Shown piece after piece: positions 8,037 through 16,903 of a stretch of 64,000 bases of DNA. This stretch comes from Arenibacter algicola. GTDB lineage: Bacteria > Bacteroidota > Bacteroidia > Flavobacteriales > Flavobacteriaceae. The notes under the pieces are model-generated. The model was not told where the DNA came from, did no database searches, and saw only the letters and a program-made list of their open reading frames with translations. Location: NCBI RefSeq assembly GCF_000733925.1, contig NZ_JPOO01000003.1, positions 1,426,001 through 1,490,000 on the forward strand. Direction: 5' to 3'. Numbering within the stretch: position 1 is the first letter of the stretch; every line of letters begins with the position of its first letter. A program made the position numbers and the translations under genes.

Positions 8037-9131
8037 ATGATCATAAAACAAGTTATAGATACCCTAGAGGAGTTGGCACCACTATATTATGCCGAAGATT
8101 TTGACAATGTAGGACTTTTGGTGGGGAATGCAAATAATGAGCTAAGCGGTATCCTAGTAACACTGGACACTTTGGAAAATGTAGTAGAGGAAGCCATAGC
8201 AAAAAATTGCAATCTAATAGTTAGTTTCCACCCTATTATTTTTGGAGGGTTAAAGAAAATAACCGGCTCCAACTACGTACAAAGGGTAGTAATAAAGGCC
8301 ATTAAACACGATATAGCCATATACAGTATGCACACTGCCCTGGACAACAGCAATAAAGGGGTCAATGCCAAAATCTGTGAGGTCTTGGGACTGCAAAACC
8401 CAAGAATTCTAATCCCGAAGGCGGGCACCATTAGAAAATTAACCACCTATGTTCCCAAAGAGAACGCCCATGCCCTTAAAACAGCTCTATTCCATGCCGG
8501 AGCCGGGAATATTGGCAATTATAGCAACTGTAGTTTTACGGTGGATGGTACAGGGAGCTACCAGGCCAATGCGGGGGCCAATCCCTATATAGGAAAAATT
8601 GGGGAAACACATTACGAGGACGAATCCCAGATAAGCATAACCTATGGCAGGGCAAATGAACAAAAAATTTTAAAAGCCCTTTTTAAGAACCACCCCTATG
8701 AAGAGGTAGCCTACGAACTACAAACCTTGGAAAATAAAAACCAAAATATTGGCATGGGCATGGTAGGAAATCTGGAAAAATCGATGGGGGAAGACGAATT
8801 TTTTGAATTTTTGAAGGAAAAAATGAATGTATCCTGCATAAGGCACTCAGATTTTCTCGGAAAAAAAATAAAGAAAGTTGCTCTTTTAGGAGGCAGCGGT
8901 TCCTTTGCCATATCGGCTGCAATAGCCGCCAATGCTGATGTTTTCGTAACATCGGATCTAAAATACCATCAATTCTATGAGGCAGAAGGCAAAATACTTT
9001 TGGCAGATATTGGGCACTATGAAACAGAGCAGTTTACAAAAAATCTCTTAGTTGATTATCTTACGAAAAAAATTCCTAATTTTGCAGTCTCTTTATCGGA
9101 GAGCAAAACAAATCCCATCAAGTATTTTTAA
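8037..9131 (+). CDS. Nif3-like dinuclear metal centre protein
   Basis: A 364-residue NIF3/YqfO family protein (GTP cyclohydrolase I type 2 homologue). The two conserved metal-binding ends are present: near residues 60-70 (SFHPIIFGG) and 95-100 (MHTALD), and C-terminally DLKYHQFYE and ADIGHYETEQ. The middle part (about 130-230) is the inserted PII/CutA-like domain that distinguishes the long YqfO type from short E. coli YbgI. Family members are hexameric; the biochemical role is poorly defined despite the old cyclohydrolase name. The next gene starts 2 bp after its stop, a conserved pair in Bacteroidota. Confidence 0.93.
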   Translation: MIIKQVIDTLEELAPLYYAEDFDNVGLLVGNANNELSGILVTLDTLENVVEEAIAKNCNLIVSFHPIIFGGLKKITGSNYVQRVVIKAIKHDIAIYSMHTALDNSNKGVNAKICEVLGLQNPRILIPKAGTIRKLTTYVPKENAHALKTALFHAGAGNIGNYSNCSFTVDGTGSYQANAGANPYIGKIGETHYEDESQISITYGRANEQKILKALFKNHPYEEVAYELQTLENKNQNIGMGMVGNLEKSMGEDEFFEFLKEKMNVSCIRHSDFLGKKIKKVALLGGSGSFAISAAIAANADVFVTSDLKYHQFYEAEGKILLADIGHYETEQFTKNLLVDYLTKKIPNFAVSLSESKTNPIKYF

Positions 9132-9133
9132 AT

Positions 9134-9913
9134 ATGGCAACAAAGACAGAAACAACAGTAGAAGAAAAGTTAAGAGCACTATATGATTTGCAATTAATTG
9201 ATTCTAGAGTTGATGAGATAAGAAATGTTAGAGGAGAACTTCCTCTAGAAGTAGAAGATTTGGAAGACGAGGTACTTGGCCTTAAAACAAGAATGGATAA
9301 GCTTAAAACCGATGTTGAAACTATTAACTACGAGATAGGCGCCAAGAAAAATCTTATTGATGAAGCCAAAGTCTTGATCAAAAAATATGCGGAACAGCAA
9401 AAGAACGTCCGCAATAGCAGGGAATTTAATTCATTGACCAAAGAAGTAGAATTTCAGGAACTTGAAATTCAATTGGCCGATAAGAATATAAAAGAGTTCA
9501 AAGCCCAAATAGAGCAGAAAAAAGAAGTTATAGCCACTACCAAAGAACGATTGACCGAAAGGGAATTGCACCTTAAGCACAAGAAAAGCGAATTGAACGC
9601 TATTTTGGCCGAAACGGAGAAGGAGGAAAAAGCCCTTTTGAAAAAATCGGAAGAGTACCAATCCCAAATTGAGGAGCGCTTGGTAAAGGCTTACAATAGA
9701 ATCCGAAATAATGTAAAAAACGGTTTGGCTGTAGTTCCTATTGAAAGAGGTGCTTCAGGAGGATCTTTCTTTACCATTCCACCGCAAGTTCAGGTTGAAA
9801 TTGCTTCACGCAAAAAAATCATTAGCGATGAACACAGTGGTAGAATTTTGGTAGACCCAGTTTTGGCCGAAGAGGAACAAGAAAAAATGCAAAAGCTATT
9901 TTCTAAATTATAG
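9134..9913 (+). CDS. coiled-coil protein with cysteine-free C4 zinc-ribbon fold
   Basis: A 259-residue protein of the COG1579/CT398-like family. Residues 10-180 form a long charged coiled-coil hairpin. The C-terminal part corresponds to the family's zinc ribbon: GASGGSFFTIPP and IISDEHSGRILVDP align with the usual C-x-x-C...C-x-x-C knuckles, but all four zinc cysteines are replaced (S, S, D/H, S), so it cannot bind zinc in the usual way. Surrounding residues (TIPPQ, SGRIL) are conserved, so this is a substituted domain and not a frameshift. It is probably co-transcribed with the Nif3-like gene. The family is suspected to bind nucleic acid or flagellar/secretion partners; the function here is unknown. 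Confidence 0.88.
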   Translation: MATKTETTVEEKLRALYDLQLIDSRVDEIRNVRGELPLEVEDLEDEVLGLKTRMDKLKTDVETINYEIGAKKNLIDEAKVLIKKYAEQQKNVRNSREFNSLTKEVEFQELEIQLADKNIKEFKAQIEQKKEVIATTKERLTERELHLKHKKSELNAILAETEKEEKALLKKSEEYQSQIEERLVKAYNRIRNNVKNGLAVVPIERGASGGSFFTIPPQVQVEIASRKKIISDEHSGRILVDPVLAEEEQEKMQKLFSKL

Positions 9914-9931
9914 AAAAGTAACCAAGAAAAA

Positions 9932-9967
9932 ATAAAAGCCATCTTTTTAAGATGGCTTTTATTTTTT
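9932..9967. terminator. bidirectional intrinsic terminator
   Basis: The hairpin AAAAGCCATC-TTTTTAA-GATGGCTTTT is followed by a T-run on the + strand and flanked by an A-run on the other. It lies between the convergent genes at 9134 and 9968 and can stop both transcripts. Confidence 0.85.
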
Positions 9968-11332
9968 CTATACTTCGTGTTTTTCTTTTCCGCTCAATAG
10001 ACTTAGGATCTTTTGATCCACCGCCTCACTGTCCCAAATCTCATCAATATTGGGAATTTGCATTATCTGTTTCATTATTTCTTCCTGTGCATCCCCATTG
10101 GCCAAAGCTTCAACATAGGGCTTATTGGAAAATGTAACCCGCGAATAGGCAGGGATCCATTTGTCAGGGTATTTTTGGGCAAAACGCTTTTCAATCTTTT
10201 TCTGTAATATAAAATTGGGGTCGGCAGTCATACTGCTCATTTCTACAAAATTCCGGTAACTAAGCTCTGCTATAGCATCGGCATTGGGTTTACGCTCTGT
10301 TTGATAGGTACTAAAAATTTGCTCCCAATCGTCCCCATATTTTGAAATTATCTTATTTAGGGCATAAATATCCTCAAAGCCAGCATTCATTCCCTGTCCA
10401 TAAAATGGCACAATAGCATGGGCGGAATCGCCTACCAAAGCCACTTTATCCCAATAGGTCCAAGGGTAGCACTTTATGGTCACCAAAGCGCTGGTGGGAT
10501 TATTGAAAAAATCCGTAGTCAGGTCCTCTATAACCGGAGTAACATCCGGGAAGTAGGTGTTAAAGAAGCGTTTGGCCTCCTCCTTGGTATTTATCTTCTC
10601 AAAGGAAACCTCCCCTTCAAAGGGCAGGAACAGGGTACAGGTAAAACTACCATCCATGTTGGGCATGGCTATAAACATAAACTTCCCCCTTGGCCAGATA
10701 TGAAAGGAATGCTTATCCAATTTATGGGTGCCATCCTCATTGGCCGGTATGGTGAGCTCCTTGTAACCAACATCTATAAATTCCTGAACGTAATTAAATC
10801 TACTTCTACGTTGCATTTTGTGCCTAACTCGGGAAAAAGCACCATCGCAGCCAAAAACAATATCGTACAGATATTCCTTCCACTTTCCTTTCTCCGTTGC
10901 GCCAGTATATATTTTTCCCTCTGGAAGGTTTACATCCCACACCTTTTCCTCAAAACGAAAAACTACCCCTGCCTCTTCGGCAAGATCGATCATTCTCCGA
11001 TTCAATATACCTCGAGAAATAGACCAGATAGCTTCTCCTTCCTTTCCATATTTTTGGTAATACTCTGGCTGCCCCTCAACATGAATGGCACGTTGGTCCA
11101 AAGGAATGGCAATTTTCTTTACTTCTTTTTCAATACCTACCTCCCTTAAAGCCGTCCAACCCCTATTGCTCATCGCCAAATTGATGGATCTTCCGGAAAA
11201 CTCAACATTGCGGATATCGGGTCTCCGATCATAAACCGTTATCTGGTGGCCTAACTTCCGAAGGTAAATTGCCAATAGGGAACCCACCAGTCCAGAACCG
11301 ATAATAGCAATGTTTTTAGGAGTTTGTTTCAT
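9968..11332 (-). CDS. kmo: kynurenine 3-monooxygenase
   Basis: A 454-residue FAD-dependent aromatic hydroxylase. The N-terminal dinucleotide fold (GSGLVGSLLAIYLRKLGH, then VYDRRPD) and the FAD motif GDSAHAIVPFYGQGMNAGFED class (seen as VGDSAHAIVPFYGQG at about residue 295) are intact. It converts L-kynurenine to 3-hydroxykynurenine with NADPH and O2. The length matches bacterial/eukaryotic KMO. Kynureninase lies 3 kb away (14410) with the same orientation, so tryptophan breakdown or de novo NAD synthesis through 3-hydroxyanthranilate is likely. The upstream tryptophan dioxygenase and the downstream 3-hydroxyanthranilate dioxygenase are not in the window. Confidence 0.95.
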   Translation of the reverse strand: MKQTPKNIAIIGSGLVGSLLAIYLRKLGHQITVYDRRPDIRNVEFSGRSINLAMSNRGWTALREVGIEKEVKKIAIPLDQRAIHVEGQPEYYQKYGKEGEAIWSISRGILNRRMIDLAEEAGVVFRFEEKVWDVNLPEGKIYTGATEKGKWKEYLYDIVFGCDGAFSRVRHKMQRRSRFNYVQEFIDVGYKELTIPANEDGTHKLDKHSFHIWPRGKFMFIAMPNMDGSFTCTLFLPFEGEVSFEKINTKEEAKRFFNTYFPDVTPVIEDLTTDFFNNPTSALVTIKCYPWTYWDKVALVGDSAHAIVPFYGQGMNAGFEDIYALNKIISKYGDDWEQIFSTYQTERKPNADAIAELSYRNFVEMSSMTADPNFILQKKIEKRFAQKYPDKWIPAYSRVTFSNKPYVEALANGDAQEEIMKQIMQIPNIDEIWDSEAVDQKILSLLSGKEKHEV

Positions 11333-11555
11333 ATTGATTTAAATAGGGAAAAGTATATGTTAAAGTAATAAATGTAATAAAATAAAGTAACTTGTATAAT
11401 AACGGGCAATAACATCACATAATGCCTAGATGTAGTGACGCCATTTATAATTTGACAAAAAAATACCTCTTTTTTTTATAATTTTCTATCCAGAACATCC
11501 AAACGCTAGGTTTATCTCGTATATATAACACATACCGCTTAGGCGTCCATATATA

Positions 11556-11597
11556 AAAAGTCCTTCACATTAAGATTGTGAAGGACTTTTCCTTTTA
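11556..11597. terminator. terminator downstream of clpP
   Basis: The strong stem AAAAGTCCTTCACA / TGTGAAGGACTTTT has T/A runs on both sides. It lies 46 bp past the stop of the leftward clpP gene, so it most likely ends that transcript. The rest of the 11333-11642 gap shows no gene. Confidence 0.8.
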
Positions 11598-11642
11598 TTT
11601 AAGATGTGAATTATTAATTAAAACAAACAACCTGCAAGCGGG

Positions 11643-12191
11643 TTATTCCATAATTCCGTCCACAATACCATAGGTTACGGACTCCTCTGCGTTCATCCAA
11701 TAATCCCTATCAAAATCCTTCATCACCTTCTCAAAATCCTGACCACAGTTTTCCGCCAATATTTTGGCACTAAGTTCACGGGTCTTGATAATTTCCTTGG
11801 CCTGAATCTCAATATTCGAGGCCTGTCCCCTGGCACCACCACTGGGCTGATGTATCATCACTTGGGCATGGGGCTGAATAAAACGTCTACCTTTTGCTCC
11901 TACCGACAATAAAATGGATCCCATAGATGCTGCCAAACCGGAGCATATGGTAGATACTGGACTCTTTAAGGATTTAATGGTATCGTAGATGGCAAAACCA
12001 GAAGTAACATAACCTCCAGGGCTATTTATGTACAATTGAATTTCTTTGTTGTTTTGCATATCCAAATACAACAAACGATCGATCACATGCTTAGCGGTAT
12101 CATCATCTACCATTCCCCATAGAAATACTTTTCTTTCGCCCAGCAATTTTTCGTCTATTGCCTCTTGTATCTTTCCTTTTTTTGAACTCAT
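11643..12191 (-). CDS. clpP: ClpP-family serine protease subunit
   Basis: A 182-residue Clp protease proteolytic subunit. The catalytic triad is readable: S89 in GLAASMG, H114 in VMIHQPSGG and D162 in RDYWMNAEE, with the normal spacing. ClpP forms a double heptamer that degrades proteins fed by ClpX/ClpA-type ATPases in the cytoplasm. It is about 20 residues shorter than typical ClpP at the N-terminus, lacking a propeptide. It is not next to clpX or tig, so it may be a second, specialised ClpP of the genome rather than the housekeeping one. On the minus strand a TATTTTTG element (12214-12221) gives a plausible promoter. Confidence 0.93.
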   Translation of the reverse strand: MSSKKGKIQEAIDEKLLGERKVFLWGMVDDDTAKHVIDRLLYLDMQNNKEIQLYINSPGGYVTSGFAIYDTIKSLKSPVSTICSGLAASMGSILLSVGAKGRRFIQPHAQVMIHQPSGGARGQASNIEIQAKEIIKTRELSAKILAENCGQDFEKVMKDFDRDYWMNAEESVTYGIVDGIME

Positions 12192-12447
12192 TTTTTGATT
12201 TCTTATTAAGTTTCAAAAATAATGAATTTATTGGGAATTATAGCAGCTAAATTATTTGATAGCTTATTCCGTTTAATTGGAACAAAACCTAAGTCAATAT
12301 ATTCCCAAACAATTATTCCAAAGCATCTAATGGCCAATAATTGAAGAACGGGGGCATAGTTGGTAAAACAAAACCACAACCTTCCATTTTTTTAAGCTGT
12401 ACCTATAATGTATTTAAGCAACATTAAGAATTTTAACAAAAACCTAT

Positions 12448-12455
12448 TATCTTTG
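12448..12455 (+). promoter_or_regulatory. promoter -7 element TATCTTTG
   Basis: A perfect TAnnTTTG match with TTA about 21 bp upstream, 13 bp before the ATG at 12469. It gives the lipoprotein gene its own promoter and a very short leader. Confidence 0.6.
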
Positions 12456-12468
12456 GTAAAAACCAAAC

Positions 12469-13155
12469 ATGAAAAAATCAGTACTAGTAGTTTTTTGCTT
12501 CACGCTTATCCTAACCGCTTGTAAAACGGATAAAAAAACAGAAGTGGCCGCGCCAAAAATGGAACTTTCCATATTGGACAAGGTAGCCAATGCACATGGC
12601 TTCAATCAATTCCGAAATGTAAAGGAAATTGCCTTCACCTTCAATGTAGACCGCGCAGACAGCCATTCTGAGCGAAGCTGGGTATGGAACACAATAACCA
12701 ACGACATTACATCCATCAACAAAGGAGATACCATTTCCTACAACCGTAACTCAATGGACAGTACGGCCACTAAATTAAACGGTGGATTTATTAACGATAA
12801 ATATTGGTTAATGGCCCCTTTTAATCTGGCCTGGGACAAAAACAATATCACTTACGACCATAAAAGTGACGTGCCCGCCCCTATCAGCAAGAATCCAATG
12901 CAGAAACTGACCATTGTCTATGGAAATGAAGGTGGCTACACTCCCGGTGATGCCTATGATTTTTATTTTGGCAACGATTATATGATAAAGGAATGGGTAT
13001 TTAGAAGGTCCAATCAGCCAGAGCCATCCCTGATCACTACTTGGGAAAATTATGCGGATATCAACGGCTTAAAAATTGCCGAGATGCATCAGAATGAAGA
13101 CGGTAGTTTTAAGTTGTACTTTACCAATATTAAAGTCACTTCAAAAAACCCATAA
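12469..13155 (+). CDS. predicted lipoprotein, unknown function
   Basis: A 228-residue protein with a lipoprotein signal peptide: a hydrophobic N-terminus ending in the lipobox LTAC (C18), so it is probably anchored in the envelope. The mature part has no domain I recognise. It is rich in aromatic residues (WVWNTITNDI, YWLMAPFNLAWDKN, YDFYFGNDYMIKEWVF), suggesting a beta-rich fold that might bind a hydrophobic ligand, as in some LolA/outer-membrane lipoprotein-like families; that is speculation. It stands alone, convergent with the MFS gene 15 bp downstream. Confidence 0.85.
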   Translation: MKKSVLVVFCFTLILTACKTDKKTEVAAPKMELSILDKVANAHGFNQFRNVKEIAFTFNVDRADSHSERSWVWNTITNDITSINKGDTISYNRNSMDSTATKLNGGFINDKYWLMAPFNLAWDKNNITYDHKSDVPAPISKNPMQKLTIVYGNEGGYTPGDAYDFYFGNDYMIKEWVFRRSNQPEPSLITTWENYADINGLKIAEMHQNEDGSFKLYFTNIKVTSKNP

Positions 13156-13170
13156 AACTTGGTCAGCCAA

Positions 13171-14319
13171 CTATTTCCTTCTCCTATGTAGCCCTAAAGT
13201 AGCGGCAAGTACCAAAATAGTGCAGAACAATAGAATTACAAAGGTATACTTGAGGGAAAAACTCTCGGCTACAAACCCCAGAACTACCGGACCAATTAAG
13301 AAACCGGAATAGCCAGTACCAGCTATAAAGGATACCCCTTGGGAAGAATCCACTCCCTTGACCGTTCCCCCTATCCTAAACAGCTCAGGAACAATTACCG
13401 AAAAGCCAAGTCCTATCAATGCGAAACCTAGAATGGCCATATAGGTATAGGTGGTAAGGACAAAAACAAAACCTACAATGGCGATAGATGCCCCCAAGGC
13501 CACTATTTTAATAGGGCCGATAGCGGCACTAATGCTATCTCCCAGGAACCTTCCCAAGGTCATCATTACGGAAAATGCCAAAAAACCGGTGCCTATCAAT
13601 GTTTCCGGGGCCATACTTATTTCTTGTAGAAACAGTCCGCTCCAATCCACGATAGCTCCTTCGCCCCCCATTACCACAAAGGAAATAATCCCAAGAACCA
13701 AGAGTGGTTTAAATAGTTTTAGACTAAAAGGCTCCTTTTCAACCGGGGCGGCTACAATATGACTATAGTGTTTATGGAATATAAAGTTTACTATCAACAC
13801 CAAAATAACGGCATAGAGCATATGCAATGCCGGATTATTGATGGTAAATATCAGAAAACTGCCTAGACCGGCAATTACACCACCCAAGCTAAAAAAGCCA
13901 TGGGAGGCCGACATAAAATTTTGCCGGTCTTCCTTTTCAATTTCTGTGACCAAGGTATTCATGGCAATATCGGTAAAACCATTGCCGGCCCCCAATAAAA
14001 AAAGCCCCCCCATTAAAGAATAATAATTGGGTGCCAGTAAAGGAAACAAAGCTGCCACGCTACTGAAAATTATTCCATACCATGTAGCCTTACCTACCCC
14101 TAGTCTATTAATGATTTTGGCAGCCACCGGAAAGACTAAAAAAACGCCCAGAGACAGGAAAAATAGTGCAATTCCCAAATCGGCCTTATTGATGTCCAAT
14201 TTTTCCTTGACCGAAGGGATATAAATGGCCCAAGTACCGAACAAAATATTAATACTGGCAAATACCCACGAAGGTGCAAAATATCTAGGGTTGGAAAGAA
14301 TAAGACGAAGTGACTTCAT
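13171..14319 (-). CDS. MFS transporter
   Basis: A 382-residue major facilitator protein with about 12 hydrophobic segments. The N-terminal half starts with FGTWAIYIPSVKEKLDI and the loop RLGVGKATWYG; the segment NGFTDIAMNTLVTEIE is typical of the FucP/YbjJ-like branch of sugar and drug transporters. The substrate cannot be told from sequence. It lies between kmo and kynU in the same direction, so a role in exporting or importing a tryptophan metabolite is possible but unproven; kynU ends 90 bp upstream of its start. Confidence 0.88.
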   Translation of the reverse strand: MKSLRLILSNPRYFAPSWVFASINILFGTWAIYIPSVKEKLDINKADLGIALFFLSLGVFLVFPVAAKIINRLGVGKATWYGIIFSSVAALFPLLAPNYYSLMGGLFLLGAGNGFTDIAMNTLVTEIEKEDRQNFMSASHGFFSLGGVIAGLGSFLIFTINNPALHMLYAVILVLIVNFIFHKHYSHIVAAPVEKEPFSLKLFKPLLVLGIISFVVMGGEGAIVDWSGLFLQEISMAPETLIGTGFLAFSVMMTLGRFLGDSISAAIGPIKIVALGASIAIVGFVFVLTTYTYMAILGFALIGLGFSVIVPELFRIGGTVKGVDSSQGVSFIAGTGYSGFLIGPVVLGFVAESFSLKYTFVILLFCTILVLAATLGLHRRRK

Positions 14320-14409
14320 AAAGGGTTTTGGCAGTTATAGCGAATTTAGGTTTGAGGCCGGAAATTTAGCAATTAAAAAGAAAAACATTAGGGATTGCGA
14401 ATGGCAAAC

Positions 14410-15681
14410 CTAGCCCTTTGCCAGGATGCCGGATTTAAGAATTTGACCAAAGTTGTACATATCGGCAAAGGAACAATAAAAAGGTGCAGGTGCCAGCCGA
14501 ATTACGTTGGGTTCGCGCCAATCTGTAATAACGCCATTATCCATTAGATAATTGAACAAATCCTTCCCCTGCCCGTGCAAAAACACGGAAAGTTGACAGC
14601 CCCTGTCCTTTGGGGTAATAATTTCGAAAGACCCTTCGGTCTCCTTGTCTATTTCCTGGAGAATAAACTCCAAATAAGCCACAATGAGATTTCTTTTGGA
14701 AATCAGGGCCTCCATACCCACTTCATTGAACATTTCCAAAGAGGCCAGATAAGGAGCAAGGGAAAGTACTGGAGGATTGCTTACCTGCCATGCATCCGCA
14801 TTTTCCATAGGTTCAAACTCTGGTTTCATTAAAAACCTGGTCTCTTTTTTTGTTCCCCACCAGCCTTCAAATCTTGGAATCTCGTTGTTATTCAGATATT
14901 TCTCGTGAACAAAAATCCCGGAAGCATTCCCAGGACCACTGTTCATATATTTATAACTGCACCAAGCTGCAAAGTCGACCCCCCAATCGTGCAGTTTTAA
15001 TTCCACATTACCTACCCCATGCGCCAAATCCCATCCTACGAATGCTCCTTGTGCCTTGGCCGCCTTGGTTATGGCTTCCATATTAAAGACCTGACCATTG
15101 TAGTAATTAACGCCACCTATGAGCACCAAGGCCAGTTCTTTTCCAACTTCATTAATTTTATCGATAACATCTTGGGTATGCCAAAAATTTTCGCCCGGCC
15201 TTTTCTTCACTTCCACAATAGCGGTATTGGTATCGAAACCATGAAATTCAACCTGGCTGTTCAACATATATTGATCGGAAGGAAATGCTTTTTCCTCGCA
15301 AATAATCTTAAATCTCTTTTCGGTAGGCCTATAAAAAGACACCATCAGCATGTGAAGGTTTACGGTCAAGGTATTCATAACGGAAACTTCCGGCGTCTTG
15401 GCTCCTACTACTTTTGCCAAGGGTGCTGCCAACCGCTCATGATAATCCCACCAAGGTTTTTCAGCATGGAAATGACCTTCCACCGCCAGGTCCTTCCAAT
15501 CCTTCATTATGTCATCCACAAACTTTTGGGTGCGTTTAGGCTGTAATCCCAGGGAATTTCCGGTGAAATAAATAACATCCTTGCCCTTTACTTTAGGAAA
15601 ATGGAATTCGTCACGGTATTCCCTAAGGGGATCCACCGCATCCAATTGTTGGGCAAAAACTAACGAATTTTTAAATTCCAT
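14410..15681 (-). CDS. kynU: kynureninase
   Basis: A 423-residue PLP enzyme that cleaves kynurenine or 3-hydroxykynurenine to anthranilate or 3-hydroxyanthranilate plus alanine. The PLP lysine is K244 in CSYKYMNSGPG, with D218 and H221 (GWDLAHGVGN) contacting the cofactor. The length and motifs match the family. With kmo at 9968 it gives two consecutive steps of the kynurenine pathway, here separated by clpP, a lipoprotein and an MFS gene instead of lying in one operon. An MFS gene follows 90 bp downstream and may be co-transcribed. Confidence 0.96.
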   Translation of the reverse strand: MEFKNSLVFAQQLDAVDPLREYRDEFHFPKVKGKDVIYFTGNSLGLQPKRTQKFVDDIMKDWKDLAVEGHFHAEKPWWDYHERLAAPLAKVVGAKTPEVSVMNTLTVNLHMLMVSFYRPTEKRFKIICEEKAFPSDQYMLNSQVEFHGFDTNTAIVEVKKRPGENFWHTQDVIDKINEVGKELALVLIGGVNYYNGQVFNMEAITKAAKAQGAFVGWDLAHGVGNVELKLHDWGVDFAAWCSYKYMNSGPGNASGIFVHEKYLNNNEIPRFEGWWGTKKETRFLMKPEFEPMENADAWQVSNPPVLSLAPYLASLEMFNEVGMEALISKRNLIVAYLEFILQEIDKETEGSFEIITPKDRGCQLSVFLHGQGKDLFNYLMDNGVITDWREPNVIRLAPAPFYCSFADMYNFGQILKSGILAKG

Positions 15682-15747
15682 ATCCTAAATTTTATGTAAA
15701 AATACAATTTACGGCCAGAAGTGGTAAATGGCCCATCTATAATTTCA

Positions 15748-16218
15748 TCAGTCAACCTTTACCCTCATTTCCAAAATATGCTTTTTAAAGCCCACTTTCT
15801 CGTAAGCCCTAATGGCAGGTGCATTGTCATTGTAAACCGTAAGCCTAACTTCATGGATATCTTTGGACTTTGACCAGTGCATCAAAGCATCCACTATTGC
15901 CTTATTAACGCCCTTGCCGCGTTGATCACTATCAGTATACATAAACCCTAGGTAGGTGTATTTTTTATGATCCAAATAGGGTTTTGCATCCCGTATTAAT
16001 CCATAACCGGAACCTACTATCTTCGAATTGAGCTCGGCTACCATTACCGCGGCCTCTTCTGACAATATAAGTTGCCTTAAGTCATAATAGCTGATCGGAT
16101 CTTTATCCAAGGTTTCGTCAAAAGGTCTTTCTGCACGAATAATTTCCTGTTCAAAGGACTGCAGAATATTTAAATCCTCCAAAGTGGCCATTCTTACGGT
16201 AAATTGTTGCATGATCAT
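15748..16218 (-). CDS. GNAT-family N-acetyltransferase
   Basis: A 156-residue GCN5-type acyltransferase. The acetyl-CoA binding motif A is seen as SDQRGKGVNKAIVDAL (about residues 95-110), preceded by the YLGFMYTD strand and followed by NDNAPAIRAYEKVGFKK, the usual motif B. The target (amino acid, peptide or small amine) is unknown. Two start codons lie six bases apart (16218 or 16212). The gene is divergent from the O-methyltransferase at 16254 and shares a 35-bp promoter region with it. Confidence 0.9.
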   Translation of the reverse strand: MIMQQFTVRMATLEDLNILQSFEQEIIRAERPFDETLDKDPISYYDLRQLILSEEAAVMVAELNSKIVGSGYGLIRDAKPYLDHKKYTYLGFMYTDSDQRGKGVNKAIVDALMHWSKSKDIHEVRLTVYNDNAPAIRAYEKVGFKKHILEMRVKVD

Positions 16219-16226
16219 TATATTTG
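16219..16226 (+). promoter_or_regulatory. promoter -7 element TATATTTG
   Basis: A TAnnTTTG match 27 bp before the O-methyltransferase ATG at 16254, in the 35-bp divergent gap, directly beside the start codon of the GNAT gene. Confidence 0.5.
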
Positions 16227-16253
16227 AAGGCTTAAATATACAAAGTAAAACCC

Positions 16254-16895
16254 ATGCATTTTTTATCTTCCATATTGGAACAATATATTGCAGACCATTC
16301 GCAATCGGAACCCGAATTACTCCAAAGACTAACGCGGGAAACCCATTTAAAGGTTATTCAACCAAGAATGATTACCGGGCATTTTCAAGGTAGGGTATTG
16401 AGCCTTTTATCAAAAATAATCGCCCCCAAGAATATTTTGGAAATAGGCACCTATACCGGTTATTCTGCCATTTGCCTTGCCGAAGGGCTTCAAAAGGAGG
16501 GCGCATTGCACACTATTGACATCAATGAAGAACTCCATGCCATGCAAAGACGGTATTTTGACGAAAGTGGTTATGGACCTCGCATTATGCAGCATACAGG
16601 TGATGCCCTGGAGATAATACCACAGCTGGACGTAGTTTTTGATATGGTTTTTATTGATGCCGAAAAGGTAAGTTACGACCAATACTTTGAGGCCGCCTTA
16701 AAAAAATGTCGCCCCGGCAGCGTTATTCTATCAGATAATGTGCTTTGGTCCGGGAAGGTTGTGGAGCCTTTGGACCCCAAGGACAAGGCTACCAAAATTC
16801 TGAAGGATTACAATAAGAAGTTGAGGGACGATCCCAGGGTAGAAACGGTATTATTGCCAATTAGGGACGGACTCACCTTAAGTAGGGTGTTGTAA
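16254..16895 (+). CDS. O-methyltransferase, COMT-like
   Basis: A 213-residue class I SAM-dependent methyltransferase of the catechol-OMT/Methyltransf_3 group. The SAM site is ILEIGTYTGYSAICLAEGL (about 62-80), followed by the acidic end of strand 2 (LHTIDINEE) and the metal/substrate motif FDMVFIDAEK and SDNVLWSG. Such enzymes methylate catechols or related small aromatics with Mg2+. The neighbouring kynurenine genes produce hydroxylated aromatics, but no link is shown. The 3' end runs into a large repeat block. Confidence 0.92.
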   Translation: MHFLSSILEQYIADHSQSEPELLQRLTRETHLKVIQPRMITGHFQGRVLSLLSKIIAPKNILEIGTYTGYSAICLAEGLQKEGALHTIDINEELHAMQRRYFDESGYGPRIMQHTGDALEIIPQLDVVFDMVFIDAEKVSYDQYFEAALKKCRPGSVILSDNVLWSGKVVEPLDPKDKATKILKDYNKKLRDDPRVETVLLPIRDGLTLSRVL

Positions 16896-16903
16896 TGGTT
16901 GCC

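Noticed and set aside
10418..11149. 243-residue open frame opposite kmo
   Set aside because: It is an antisense shadow of a clear kynurenine monooxygenase; no domain or start signal.
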